DNA of 64,000 nt from Moniliella sp. 'wahieum' (GCA_003971905.1 RSEE01000005.1:124001-188000); one strand, 5' to 3'; numbered from the stretch's first letter, positions 1 through 10,994 are shown. The notes: generated from the sequence alone by a model not told the origin. Numbers and translations are program-made.

Positions 1-285
1 TTCGAAAGAGTCGGAGGCGTCAAAAGCCTGCTCCTCATCCGAGGCGCCAGGGATGTAGTGCTCGACAAAGGAAGGCGAGGTGCCAATGTTCTCGGCGTAG
101 AAAGCCTGGGAGCGGGAGTAGGACCAAACAAGATCCAAGCTGCTCTTCCATGTTGGCTGCTGGTGGCCACGAGTCTCGCGATCACGGCGGCCCGAGGATG
201 GGCCAGGAGCGGCGCCTCTACCACTGGGCCCAGGCACGGGGCGCGGCGTGGGGATGGGCTTGCCACTGGGCGCGGCGGCAGGCAT
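1..285 (-). CDS. N-terminus of an unrecognised protein, cut by the window edge
   Basis: An open frame of 95 codons runs from an ATG at 285-283 to the left edge. It starts MPAAAPSGKPIPTPRP, continues through a Pro/Gly/Arg-rich low-complexity stretch, and then becomes normal-looking coding sequence (about residues 40-95, including SSLDLVWSYSRSQAFYAEN and an acidic segment with GASDEEQAFDASD). Loss of low complexity after residue 40 and a GC-rich codon pattern like the neighbours support it as coding. I do not recognise the family; the basic disordered N-terminus followed by a Tyr/Ser-rich segment is seen in many fungal membrane and trafficking proteins, but that is not evidence of function. The start is uncertain because the upstream frame is open for some codons. 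Confidence 0.45.
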   Translation of the reverse strand, partial: MPAAAPSGKPIPTPRPVPGPSGRGAAPGPSSGRRDRETRGHQQPTWKSSLDLVWSYSRSQAFYAENIGTSPSFVEHYIPGASDEEQAFDASDSFE

Positions 286-946
286 CAAGTCGGGTTCGAT
301 TGGTGGGCACCTCAAGCGAAGGTGGAAGGCGAGCGATGGGGGTGGTGGTGCGCTGGAAGAAGACGAGAAAGAGCAAAGATAAGCGGTGCTGTGCTGATCC
401 TGCCTCCGTTTGTCCCATGCCGTTTGCAACAGCAGCCGACGTTCGCTGCAACCAAACCACGCCAGTGTCATCTGCGTTTCTCTTGCTTTTCTTTTCCCTT
501 TTCGGCTACGGCGGCCAAGCACGCGATTGAAACATTCAGCTGGTGTGATGGTCGGTGGACGCAGATCCTCTGGACCTGGCTAAGAGTAAGAAGTCTACCA
601 CACTGCATGCATTGTGACATGTGACACTCGCTCCAGCAGGCCAGCGTCGCCAAGTATACGCGAGTCACGCGCGTCTCGCCATAGCATCCATGAGCCAGCA
701 GCAGCGCATCCCACTGAGTATCAAATACATCATGCGCCACACCCAACCACCCTCCGCCCGGTCCGGGAGCAGGCACACTGCACTGCACCCGCTCGACCTC
801 ACCCTTACCACCGCCGTGGCCCGGGCCCAGTGAGATACATCTGGTCCAACAGCCCCCGCACCCCGCCTGGGCGGCCGCCATCTGCGGCGTCGGCTCTGGC
901 ATCGACGACGCGGCCAACGCAGCGGGGTCTTCAAAGCCATCCTCCA
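286..946. other. Intergenic region, no gene seen
   Basis: This stretch lies between the 3' end of ATG9 and the 5' end of the partial left-edge gene, both on the minus strand, so it should hold the ATG9 terminator and the promoter of the left gene. Open frames here are shadows without recognisable motifs. No TATA box or structured RNA stands out. Confidence 0.5.
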
Positions 947-3755
947 TCATGGCCGGGGTTGTTGGTGCCGGTCCAGGCCCCCCTCCTCCTCCTCCTCCCC
1001 TGGTTCCACCCCTACCTCGCCACTTGGGCGTCCCGAGCGTGGCAAGCTGCCCTGGCTCTCTTCCACCGCCTGGAGCGGGGCTGACCGCACAGCCAAAGGC
1101 GACGTACCGGCCGCCAAACCTGTGCCCATCCTCCCAGCCAAACCCAGCTGGATCGAGTGGGCAATCTCGTCGTCGGCCCCATAGGCATAGGGATTGTACC
1201 CATTGCTTGGGTAGCCCGGGTTCGGGCCCATACTCATACCCGTGCCGGTACCTGCGGCACCCAGCATCACCGAATTCATCGGGGTAAAGTGAAGGCGCCG
1301 CCGCTGCACAAGGGGAGACGATGCGGTACGCACCCCGCTTGCTCCTTCGGGCTTGCCTGCCATTCGTGAGAGGTACAGGTTCAGCGAAGCGCGATGGGGT
1401 TGCCAGTCCGGGTGGGCGGCCTTAAAGTTGAGCACTGATTGCTCCATTTTCCCCTCCTTGGAAGCCATCCGCTGATCCGCGGCTGACTCGGGCGCCCCAT
1501 ACGCATTAGACCCGTTGCGCTCCAGGTTAAAGTCGGCAAAGGCACAAACGTAGCCCAATCCTTCGACATATACAGTGTAGGTCCGGAAAAAATCGATGAT
1601 CGCCTCTGCACTCTGAGGCAGAGAGCACCAGAGGATAAATGGGGTCAGGAGCACCGACCACAGCTCGGTGACAAACAGACTGATCTTCAACTGGCACAAT
1701 CGACCAAACTCTTGGTGCACCTCGGCGCTGTGAAAATGCCCGACCCAGTGCGGAGGGAGGTAATGAATGTAGTCCACCACCTCAGCCAGAGTCTGTTCCG
1801 GGTCAAAGACCAGATGTTCCTCGGGGATCATGCCACGCGCCACGGCGGTAATGGTGGCAAACACGCTGACGTAGAATAGAACACTGCGCTGTCCGCCGAG
1901 ATAAAAGTGGAGGAACAAGTCCGAGTCGTACAGAGACGCCAGTAGTAACACCGCCGTGAACGCACCAGCGACAAAGGCAACGAAGCGGGCAACAATGGCG
2001 ACCGATTCCTTAGGAAACTGGTTGATGTATCTTCGGGCAGCAGGGTAGGATCGATGAATTCGTCGCTTGAAGAGGTGTGGCAGCTCGTTAAATTCGCGAA
2101 ACTTCCAGCGGGCCCATTCAGTGTACTGCCGCGAACCCAGATTGGAAGGATCCTTGTGATACTCTTCAAAGTAGCGGAGAAACGAGTAGACCAACACATA
2201 CAGCACAATGAAGGGAGAGCACAGCGTGTTGACCAACGCCATGAAATAGAAGCGATGGCGTAGACCCCGGATCAACGGCTCGCGGTACCGCTCCGAAAGA
2301 AATTGCTTCCGCAGCACAGAGTGCTCGTCAAACAGAAAGTCCAAGAGACAGTACTTGAGGTTCCACAATAGGCTGCGCGTCAAAATGGGCTCAGGTGTAA
2401 TGCCAACAAAACGGACCCAATAGGCCATGCGCGGCGACAAGGGAGGACGAAGATCCGGAACGTCCTTGTTGAAGAGGGCAATGAGGAAATTTTCTTGCCG
2501 CATGATCCGATTTGCCACATTGTGTGCATCCATCGTGTTCGCCGAAGGGGGGGAGTCCCCCGGACGGCTGCTGCTACCGGCAGCAGCTGGATTCATTGGG
2601 TCAAGGCTCGTGTTACGAGGCTCGAGAGAGACGATAGGATTGGTGGTCCGCAGGTTGGAGAGGCGATTCACAACTTCGTTCCATGAGATGGAGGCCACGT
2701 CCGCCTAAAGAAAAAGAGTCAGCATAAGCATCTCAGCGTGTAGGAATGATGGAGTTTTGGACATACGTCAGGAATGTCGAGAACATAAGTGTAAAAGCGG
2801 CGCATAGCCCAGAGCTGGGGGATCTGAAATGCGGTGGCCCAACCTGCCAGGCAAAGATCAGAAACAGGAAGAAGTAGAGCAGCTTGGAGGAAAAGGAAAA
2901 ACGGGAAAAACATTGGGGGACAATAATGTCGTCCAGCTGGCCATTGTGGCGGATCTTACTGAAGTCGAGGCATCCACCAATAAAGGTGGAGAAGCTGACC
3001 ACAAATGCAAACGTTGCCAATCCGAGAACTTTGGATAGAACGAGGGCGATGAAACCCTTTCCATAGTAGTAACTGTACGCCTCGCGCAGAAACGCGTCCA
3101 GATCGACAATATTGACCCACTGCCATAGCGCACGATCACGCGGGGAGAGTGCAGCTACCGCTCCACGAGTAGCGGATGATCGGGAAGCATAGTGGGACCG
3201 GTACACCGCCGACGTCACGTCGTCTGGTGGTGGTGGTGGAGAGAAGGCAGAGAGAGCGGCGGCGGGAGGTATGCGTGCGGGTAGGGCGGATTGTGTCTCA
3301 ACATCAGCATCAAACAGGGGATCTCCTCACCTTCTTGATGGGTATAGATGCAGAATGGCTCAGTCCGAGCGAGCGCTCCTTCTCAGCGCGTGCAGCTATC
3401 CTGCGACCAACGCTGGCGATGGAGGCAGCCATGCTCTGAGCGGCCGCAGCAAATGAGGCTTGTCCATATCCATCGTCGTACACATCGTCATCGTAATCGT
3501 CAACATCGGCCTGGTCATCGTGGTCTTGGTTGTCGTAGTATTCAGGGCCACGGGCGACGGGCGCAGGTGCGGGTGCCCCCGCAGATGACGACGATGCGGC
3601 ATCCGCTGCGCCGGGGCTGGGGGCACTGGCGGGATGCTCCTCCTCAAAGGGCGATGCAATGCTGGTGTCGGCCAGGAGGGTGTGGGAGTGGGGATGGGGA
3701 TGGGTGGGTGGGGCGCAGGAGCTGGCGATTGGTCTGGAAGAAACGGGTCAGCCAT
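947..3755 (-). CDS. ATG9: Autophagy protein Atg9 (lipid scramblase)
   Basis: Atg9 is the multispanning membrane protein that seeds autophagosomes and scrambles phospholipids. The acidic N-terminus starts MADPFLPDQSP at 3755. The conserved core opens with DRALWQWVNIVDLDAFL, followed by the first membrane segments, then FYTYVLDIPD, HRFYFMALVN, and the diagnostic block DFFRTYTVYVEGLGYVCAF. The tail after about residue 450 of the last exon is low-complexity and ends RHQQPRP. Two introns fit: 3234-3330 (donor GTGAGG) and 2705-2766 (donor GTATGT), the second joining VLDIPD to ADVASISWNEVV exactly as in other Atg9 proteins. Reading frame slips are visible near 2845 and within the acidic N-terminus near 3650; both look like missing single bases. 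Total length near 880 residues is usual for fungi. Confidence 0.93.
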
Positions 3756-4494
3756 GGCGGCGGCGGGAGACAAGGTGGTGGTGGCCGAGCCACTGCTAAC
3801 CGCAATAAGCAGCGGCGCACACAGTAGATGGGACAGGAGCCAGCTGACGTCAGCACACCCCGCATTGCGCTATCAACGTCGACATCAATCTCAATATCAC
3901 TCGCAAGGAGTCGGAGTAGGATTGCATTCACATGTCACACAGGCTCGTCGTGCGGGGTTAAATATCTAAGCCAACGCTATTAGCGCCGAAGTACTCAATA
4001 CGCGCGCTCAGCCTTGCTATTAGGGCAGGATGCAGGCGGCAAACGAGAAAACCGGAGGGAACCGGGAAAGCGCACAAACAACCCCTCAGCCGGGGCCCCA
4101 GGCGGAAGCCTGAGCCTCAGGCTCCATTGCTATATCATGCCCTGCTGATTCCAGCCCCCTAGCACCCAGCCCCTGGGTGGTCCGTGCTGTTCCCCGCAAA
4201 ACAGCCAAGCCACAACAGAGCATGCGGAGATGAGAAAACACATGAAAACAAGGATGAGACTAGCGCCGTGCAAGCGTCTTTGCTCCGCAAAAACAGTAGA
4301 AAGCTGTGACCACAGAAGAATGAAAGACCAATGTATCCTCCTCCCTCTTTACTCTTTCTGCTTCTCCCTCCCTCAACATATAACCTGCTCCCCATCTCTC
4401 CTTCACTCCCCCATCCAAATTTTCTTTGCTGCCAAAAAAGAAAGCTCCCCCTTTTCCCAATCTCGATATTTCCCACCCTACCAACCACATCAGC
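3756..4494. promoter_or_regulatory. Divergent ATG9 / aspartate aminotransferase promoter region
   Basis: ATG9 leaves to the left and the aminotransferase to the right. From about 4331 to 4480 the plus strand is strongly pyrimidine-rich (CTCC/TTCC runs), as in many fungal core promoters of highly expressed genes, and a weak TATA-like CATATAAC lies near 4376. A short inverted repeat GAGCCTCAGGCTC lies near 4110. No open frame here has a recognisable motif. Confidence 0.4.
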
Positions 4495-5782
4495 ATGGAT
4501 ACGACCACGATTGATCCCATTGCCTCCAGCAGCAGCTTGACCATTTCTGGGCCAACGTCCCGCTCACCCCGCCCGACGCTGTCTTCCGTCTCACGGCCAA
4601 CTACGAAGCCGACACGAGCGATTGCAAAGTCAACCTTGGTGTAGGTGCCTATCGGGACGAAAGGGGCATGCCATGGATTCTGCCAAGCGTGCAAGCGGCC
4701 ACAGAAGCATGGATCGCTGATCCTGAGACGACCCACGAGTACCTGCCCATTACAGGGCTAGAGACGTTTACCCGAGCAGCAGTTCAGCTGATCTTTGGGT
4801 CTGACAGCCCGGTGTTGTCGGCGGGCAGGTAGCCTCCGTCCAAACCATCTCTGGTAGGGGGCAAACCATCTGGGGGCCCTCTTTCTCGCACATTTTTACT
4901 GCTTCCCTGCAGGGCCCGACGGGACCAAGCAAAAACAGATCTACGTCTCGCGCCCATCGTGGACGAACCACGAGGGGATCCTTCAGGCCGTAGGGATCAC
5001 CATGGTAGAGTACCCTTACTACGACCCGCACATCCGCCTCGACTTCACTGCCCTGCTCCATACCCTGGACCAGGCCTGATCACAGTATTCTCCTCCACCC
5101 GTGTGCCCACAACCCCACCGGTGTCGACCCGACACGAGAACAGTGGCAGGCAATCGCAGCTGCTTTATGGCACGCAAACATCATTTCGCCTTTTCGACTG
5201 TGCGTACCAAGGCTTGCCTCGGGCGACCTGGATGCCGACGCAGGGGCCATCAGGCACTTTGCTCAGCGCGGCGACATCCCTTTGCTCGTGTGCCAAAGTT
5301 TTTCCAAGAACGCAGGCTTGTACGGCGAGCGAGTTGGCGCGCTGCATATTCTTGCGCCTAGTTGCACAGCGCAGGTTACTTCCCAACTCAGTACCCTGAT
5401 TCGCACGGAAGTCAGTACCCCTCCGCATATGGAGCACAGGTAGTGCGGCGCCTGCTCACGAATGCAAGGTTCATCAGCCAGTGGCAAGCGGATGTGAAGA
5501 CGATGGCACTACGGATCCAGGAGATGCGGCAGGCATTGTTGCGGCTTTGCAGCGCCGTTGTACCCCCGCCGGCCGGCGTGAATGATTGGTCCACATACTG
5601 GAGCAGATGGCATGTTTTGTTTTACAGGGCTGAACCCGCTGCAGTGTCAGGTTTTGGTCCACAACTATCACATTTACCTAACTGCCAATGGCCGCATTTC
5701 CATCGCCGGCCTCACACGGTCCAATGTGGAATATGTGGCACAGGCCATTGATGACCTGGTGCGCGCCGCCGAGCAGAGCTAG
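4495..5782 (+). CDS. Aspartate aminotransferase (class I, PLP-dependent)
   Basis: This enzyme exchanges the amino group between aspartate/2-oxoglutarate and oxaloacetate/glutamate. Frame by frame the translation gives DHFWANVPLTPPDAVF, VNLGVGAYRDERG, a VASVQTISGTGANHLG-like block, SRPSWTNHEGI, CAHNPTGVDPTREQW, FDCAYQGLASGD, and the cofactor-lysine motif QSFSKNAGLYGERVGAL. The C-terminus is NGRISIAGLTRSNVEYVAQAI, ending at 5782. All are class I aspartate aminotransferase signatures in the right order and spacing, for about 420 residues. There is no obvious presequence, so the cytosolic isoform is more likely than the mitochondrial one. At least six frame slips break the frame, including one at the serine run near 4530 and others near 4845, 5080 and 5210. 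I see no intron. The gene is convergent with the SNARE gene downstream. Confidence 0.88.
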
Positions 5783-6019
5783 GAACTATAGACACATTGC
5801 TGTTTGTCGCTCCCTCTCTTCCATTTCATGTTTAAACCTCGGCATTTGAATCCCTCTGCTCTTGTCTCTCTACCCGTATCCTCCCGTCATCCCATCAACC
5901 TGCTCCCGGCCCATCCAAAGTTTCTAGCTGATCCCAATCTCATGGTTTTCCAGGTCACTCCAATCCCATAGCTCCACGTCCGCACCTCCTCCAGGGCGTC
6001 GCCCCAGTGGCCAGGTGGG

Positions 6020-6855
6020 CTACGTGAGCCGGATCAGGATAAAGATCAAGATCCAGGAAACGACGACGGTGGCAAGGGAGTAGATGGTGAGCCAGGTCAT
6101 GGAGCGAGCGCGGTGGCTCACCTCGCCCAAGCGACCTCGTGTGCGCGTCATAAAGTCCAGGTTGCTCGTCAATTGGTCTCGGCCGCCTCGACGAGGTGAC
6201 GATCCCGTTCCAGTGCCTGAGCCAAGGCTATGCTGTTGCCTTTCAGTGTCCCGGCCATCCGCACCAACTCGCCCATCAGCCCCGCTTGCATTGCGCGCGA
6301 CGAAGCGTGTTCCGCATTGGCCTGGTCCTCTTCCTCTTCCTCTTTCGTATCCGTCTCGTTTTCCCAGCCACAGGTGGGGAGGGAGCCAGAGAGAGACGCA
6401 CCACCATACTCAGCTTCTAGCTCATCCGCATCCAACACTGGCTGGCGGCGGCGAAGACCCCCTGCAAGCCCGAGCGCTGTATAAGACTGGGATGGAGGCG
6501 GGGGGGGGCGAGGGAGAAAGAGGGGCGGAGAGAGAGGGGGCAGAGCCGATGTCGAAGGGACAGATGCTGATGTGGGCGCAGACACAGATGCAGTGTTGGC
6601 AGGACAGACCTTGAAGTGGTAGGAGATGAGGTGCCGGCATCAGGCAAAGAGCGGGAGAAGTAAGATCGACACTACCTCCCAGCTCGGCCAGAAGGTCTGC
6701 AAAGACGGGCTGGGGATGAGGCGACCTGGACAGACGGGCAGAATGGGAGGTGCGGTCAGTAGTCTGCGCTGGTGTCGGTAGGGAGCAACGTGACCTATCC
6801 CGTTGCAGATGGGGCGAACTTACTGGGACGTGAGCAGCATTGGTGCGGCGGCCAT
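6020..6855 (-). CDS. USE1: USE1-type Q-SNARE (Golgi-to-ER retrograde transport)
   Basis: The C-terminal part reads MGELVRMAGTLKGNSIALA, then LERDRHLVEAAE, then (after a one-base slip near 6178) LTSNLDFMTRTRGRLGEVS and a single hydrophobic anchor TWLTIYSLATVVVSWILIF followed by ILIRLT and the stop at 6020. A SNARE heptad helix, a TRTRGRL linker and a tail anchor are the layout of Use1, which pairs with Ufe1, Sec20 and Sec22 at the ER. The first exon is short (MAAAPMLLTSQ) and ends at a good GTAAGT donor; intron 6726-6823. The middle is Pro/Ser/Ala-rich and passes through three frames, so its exact sequence is unreliable. Another tail-anchored SNARE remains possible, but the central helix fits Use1 best. 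Confidence 0.62.
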
Positions 6856-7213
6856 GGCGAGGGGGTTAGAGGGAGGTGATGGCAGCGCGGCGGAAATGAG
6901 CGCCACGTTCCAACTTCACTTGGAGGGTCCCCACTTAATTAATGAACTTAGTGATCTGTTCAATGTTTCGACGTTGGCCGGTGTTCAGCGGCTCCGCGCC
7001 TATTCGAAGCGCAATTCTGTCGCAAACTGCATGGTCCTTGGGGGGCCTACTACCACTGGGTTACTGAACCGCCTGAGGAAAGTGAGAACACAAACTACCA
7101 GCCCACGTAACCTCATCCGCTAAATGTACTCTCCATCTATCTTCATCCTCATCCTCATCATCCTCATTATCTTTGCTTGAGGACAAACGGTAGTGCAGTC
7201 GCTTAGGCCCGAG
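6856..7213. other. Intergenic region with a short CATCCT repeat
   Basis: The region lies upstream of USE1 and downstream of the Moco gene. A simple repeat of CATCCTCATC units occupies about 7135-7175. I see no gene and no clear TATA box. Confidence 0.45.
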
Positions 7214-10200
7214 TTACGCATCCTCCCGCACCCAATCTCCACTGCGTCCACCGCTTTTGGCCACAACCTTGAGATCGTCAATCACCATCTCGGTACCCGC
7301 CAGGGCCTTGGTCATGTCCCAAACGGTGAGGCATGCAGTCGAACGCCAGCCAAGGCTTCCATCTCGACACCCGTCGGGCCAGTGGTACGCGCGGTACAGC
7401 GGACCACGACATAACACCCTCCCTCCTCTGGCTCGTCCCAGGCCAGATCCACCTCCACTTGGCTCAAGGCCAACGGGTGCACAGCGGTACTAGCTCCGCT
7501 GTTTTTTTGGCACCCATGATCCCAGCCAACTGAGCAGTGTGGAAGATGGGGCCTTTGGTAAGAGGTCCACGACCCTGTTCTGCCGCCTGACCGCCTCCAC
7601 CGTCCCGCTCGGTAGCCAGATCCGGCCTTGGGCTGTGGCGCTGCGCCGGGTAGCAGCTTTGTGCGATACATCCACCATGTGCACTCCGCCCTCTTTGGGC
7701 CCTGGGGGGGCAACGTGGGTTAGGCGTGGGGCTGCAGGTACCGGGCGCGGCACAGATGGGGGTGAAGTGTACATTGATCCTCTCCTGGCCGACGAGCTGA
7801 TGCCTCCATTTGAGTCGAGTCCCGTGCAACCATCTGTGCCACAAGGGCTTTCATGGCCAGCGTTTCGGCGCTGTCCCCGGGGTGAGGGGCCGTGGCAGAG
7901 GCTGCATTCACAGGCGAGGTAGGCGCGGGCACAGGCGCTGACGGAGGCGCAGGTGCATCCCTAGGCGGCGGGACCAACGGCCCACCCAAATTCGAGTCCC
8001 GTGCAACCATCTGGGCCACAAGCGCTTTCATAGCCAATGTCTCCGCGCTGTCCCCCGGTTGCGGAGCCGTGGCCAAGCCCATAGCCAGATCATGTCCGTC
8101 CCACCCTTGCGAGGCGAACGGGGAAGAAGTCGGACCGGAAGGCAGGGGCGCAACGACGGTGGAACTATCGGCAAAGGCATCGAGGTTGGACCAGGGATTG
8201 TCGTCGTCCTGGCTGGTGCCCATGTATTCGGACCAAGTCTGTTGCGCTGGGTTGGGGTTGGACGCCATGCTTGGGGAAGTGGGCCGGGGGTGGTGAGCGA
8301 ATGTGGTCTGGGCTCGGTCCATGGAAGGGGCAGCGCTGAATGAGGGCGGGAACGCGGACGGAGTCAAGGACGAAGGGGACGAGCCAAAGTACTTGCTTGG
8401 GTCTACGTCTTCCCACCCATCAAAGTGCAGCATATCGTTCCATGCGTTGGCGAGGTCATCGTGATCGGTACCGTTGTTGGGGGCGAGCGGGCAGTAACAG
8501 TGGAGGTATGGAGAGTACGAGCAGAGCTGCGCAGTGCTGCTCCGAATGGACGGGAACGCAGGCGCGCGTGGAGCCGCGGGCGGGCCGCGCCCCCGAGCGG
8601 ACGGTAAGAGGCAGGGAAGACGAGGTGGGGGCTGCAAACAAAAGGGAAAATGACGGAATCAGCAGCTACTCGACAACACAACCATCCAAATGTACCTCCA
8701 CTGGGTCCCGAGTGCAGGGGCACCCCCCAAGAGAAATGGGGGAAGGGAATATTAGGAACGGGGGATAAATAAGGGGTCGAGCAACGCTGTAGGTACATAT
8801 GGGCAGGAAAGTGAGGTTGCCGGTTACCCGCCAATGTGGATCATGGGTCGATTCTTTTGCCGTGCAATGTCGCCGGCGATCGCATCCCGGCATGCTTGGC
8901 ATGTTTCCGCCCCACCGCCGCGGCAATCACCTCCAACAGTTCCTCGTCCGTTGCCCCGCCCTGCCCAGAAGTCGTTACCCCCCCCTGCCTTCGGCCCCGT
9001 GCCCCGCATCTGGTCGCGGAGGGAGACCTCCGTGTTCCCAAACAAGCACCCTTCAGGTTGCCGTCGGCTGTGATGCGCAATCGATTGCACGTACCGCAAA
9101 AATGGTCGGTCATACTGGATCATCAGTGCCAGTGCGTCAGTACAGCCGAACGCAACAAATTTCTTACCGAGGACAGCACGTACCTTGTGATGAAACCAAG
9201 GCTACCTTGGTACCCAGGGACACGCCAGTGCTTGCTCGTGTCATCTTATCGTCTTGGAGGCGTTCCAGTGGCCCATAGATGTTTTGGAGCTGAGCGAGCA
9301 ATGTCTGATACGGAACCAACTTGGACGTTTGCCATTGGTTGCCGTCAAAGGGCATGTACTATGAGCGGGCCAAGTGGTTAGGACCACCAAGCCAGAACCA
9401 GAAACAGGACAGGCCACAAAAGAGGAAGGTGAACGTACCTCAATAAACCGCACGACAAACATTATGCTCGCGTGTGTAATCAACAAATGCGCGCAATTCT
9501 TCGGGCGAGTCGTTGAGGCCCTTGAGGACGACGACATTGATCTTCACGCTCTGCAAGGGAAGTGACTGGGCTAGTTCAAGCGCGGCTAAAACCTTGTCCA
9601 GTGCACCGGCCGGGCCCGCGTCATAATCTCAAATTTGAACGGTCCATCGTGTCGAGAGAAAGGTTGAGGTGGGTAAGTCCAGCGTCAACGAGCGCGGGCA
9701 GACGGCGGGTAAGTGCCACCCCATTCGACGTCATTCCGATTGATTCCAGGCCATCGGCACGTAAGCCGCCCGAGTGCGGCTGAAAGGGGAGCGAGTTAGA
9801 TGGGGAAAAGAGAGGGAGACAGCGGGAAAAAGGGGGTAGGAATTTGGGAGGCAGGGGCATGGACACGCACTGAGAATCTCGGGCAAGTCGCGGCGAATAG
9901 TAGGCTCGCCCCCTGTGAGGCGGATTTTGGTCACACCGCTGTGCACAAAAGGCGGGCAGGCGACTGAGCTCGTCGGCGGTGAGCAACTGAGCAGAGGGAG
10001 TAAGCGGGACGCCGTCGGCAGGCATGCAGTACATGCAGCGCAAGTTGCATGCATCGCTCGGTCAGGGACAGGCGGAGTAGGTGTGAGCACGGGCGGTGCC
10101 GGTCAATGAGCGCTGGCGCAACCGCGCGGCGGTCGATATCAGCAATGCGTTTGCGAGCGGTGCTAGCGAGGGCTTCGACGCTGGCAGACGGAGATGTGAG

Positions 10201-10320
10201 AGTGGAGATGGGGGCAGGGGCAAGTGAGCCGAGGCCTCGCCGCCTCGGCAAGGACGAAGACAAGGGAGAAGCCGGAGCAGCAGCCTTAGCCCTGGCTATG
10301 GCCATCGCCATTGGGCCCAT
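7214..10320 (-). CDS. Molybdenum cofactor biosynthesis MoaA/MoaC locus (cnxABC, MOCS1 type)
   Basis: Two domains convert GTP to cyclic pyranopterin monophosphate, the first step of Moco synthesis. The MoaA part (10320 to about 8824) starts with a basic, Arg/Ser-rich leader, then SLTERC and LRCMYCMPADG (radical-SAM cysteines), LTADELSRLP, later FCGTCNRLRITADG (second FeS cluster), CLFGNTEVSLRDQMRG, and ends RPMIHIGG. The MoaC part (about 7730 to 7214) has VHMVDVSHKAATRR, LTKGPIFHTAQLAGIMGAKKT, HPLALSQVEVDL and TGPTGVEMEALAGV, all hallmark blocks. Between them is a linker of about 300 residues with a duplicated peptide. Slips are visible near 7555 (CTCTTACC) and 7493 (TGCAC for TGCCAC), and an extra TGCA lies in the radical-SAM motif near 10046. 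In fungi this is usually one fused protein; here a stop codon follows the MoaA Gly-Gly (see the intron feature). The leader could be a mitochondrial presequence, as in animals. Confidence 0.88.
7816..7896 (-). repeat. MoaA-MoaC linker peptide repeat, copy B
   Basis: This copy encodes 27 residues, ATAPHPG followed by DSAETLAMKALVAQM and VARDS. It matches copy A at 7993-8073 at 26 of 27 residues. Codon by codon I count 11 differing codons, ten of them synonymous. Confidence 0.9.
7993..8073 (-). repeat. MoaA-MoaC linker peptide repeat, copy A
   Basis: This copy encodes ATAPQPG followed by DSAETLAMKALVAQM and VARDS, and is separated from copy B by a Pro/Ala-rich spacer. The single amino-acid difference is Gln versus His at position 5. 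The core would form an amphipathic helix. Confidence 0.9.
8632..8827 (-). other. Candidate intron carrying the MoaA stop codon
   Basis: On the minus strand the MoaA frame reads ATT GGC GGG TAA, that is Ile-Gly-Gly-stop. The GT of GGGTAACC is a possible splice donor, and a strong acceptor TTTTGTTTGCAG lies 196 nt downstream, just before the linker to MoaC. If the intron is kept, the product is a MoaA protein with a free C-terminal Gly-Gly, which is required for MoaA activity in the human and bacterial proteins. If it is removed, MoaA runs on towards MoaC. The donor is not a strong consensus and the downstream phase is blurred by frame slips, so splicing is inferred, not shown. Confidence 0.45.
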
Positions 10321-10994
10321 TGAGGACGCGTGGCTTGCATCGACGGCAGCACCATGATGGTGGTGAACGGGGCCGCGCGCCGTTGAGATGGAAGCAGGCT
10401 AAGAAGGTTTGCTGTGGCGGAGTTTTTTGTTTTCGGGTTGAGATCCGAGATACCAAAATCAATATCACACTTGCAATCTCGGGACCATGCGTACGCGTAC
10501 AGCGCAACCCGCTCCGGTGAATCACATGCATCATGCATCACCGTCTGCCGACTGCGGTGATGAATCTTCAATGGCCTAAACCTCTCCCATTCGAGGCCAA
10601 GCCCAGTTGATGGATGGTACCAACTTACAGCCACCACAAAAGAAGATAGGTGTCCACCACGAGGCTCACAGCGCTGACAGCAGCAGAGTCCTTGCGCACG
10701 CCTGCGGATTTTTATGTGGGATGGAACTGTAGTGAAGAAGCAAAAGGCAAAATGGAGAAGAGGTTTATAGAAGAGAATTCATACTGACGCGCATAAATGG
10801 GGAAAGAGGGGACAAAAGGGAGCCTGCCCGAAGAAAACCCAGAGAAGGGCAGAATACCAAGCAGAATCCACATGCCCGGGTAAAATGGTTTATGTGGTGG
10901 GGTCATACGATGGCTCCAACAAACGAACAGAGGGGAGAGGAGCCAAAAAGGGGGGAGAGAGCATAGAAGCGCGATGGTGTGAGGAACAGGGGGA
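10321..10994. other. Intergenic: Moco gene promoter and PMA1 3' region
   Basis: Both flanking genes are on the minus strand. The stretch should hold the PMA1 terminator (next to 10995) and the Moco gene promoter. An in-frame upstream start for the Moco gene near 10353 in another frame (MVLPSMQATRPQWAQ) could belong to its leader if a base is missing. Nothing else is recognisable. Confidence 0.4.

Noticed and set aside
218-460. Minus-strand 80-codon frame overlapping the partial left gene
   Set aside because: It is in another frame from the better-supported coding sequence and shows no conserved feature.
7214-10320. Nitrate-assimilation or Moco gene cluster
   Set aside because: Neighbours are a SNARE gene and PMA1; no nitrate reductase, transporter or other Moco gene is adjacent.
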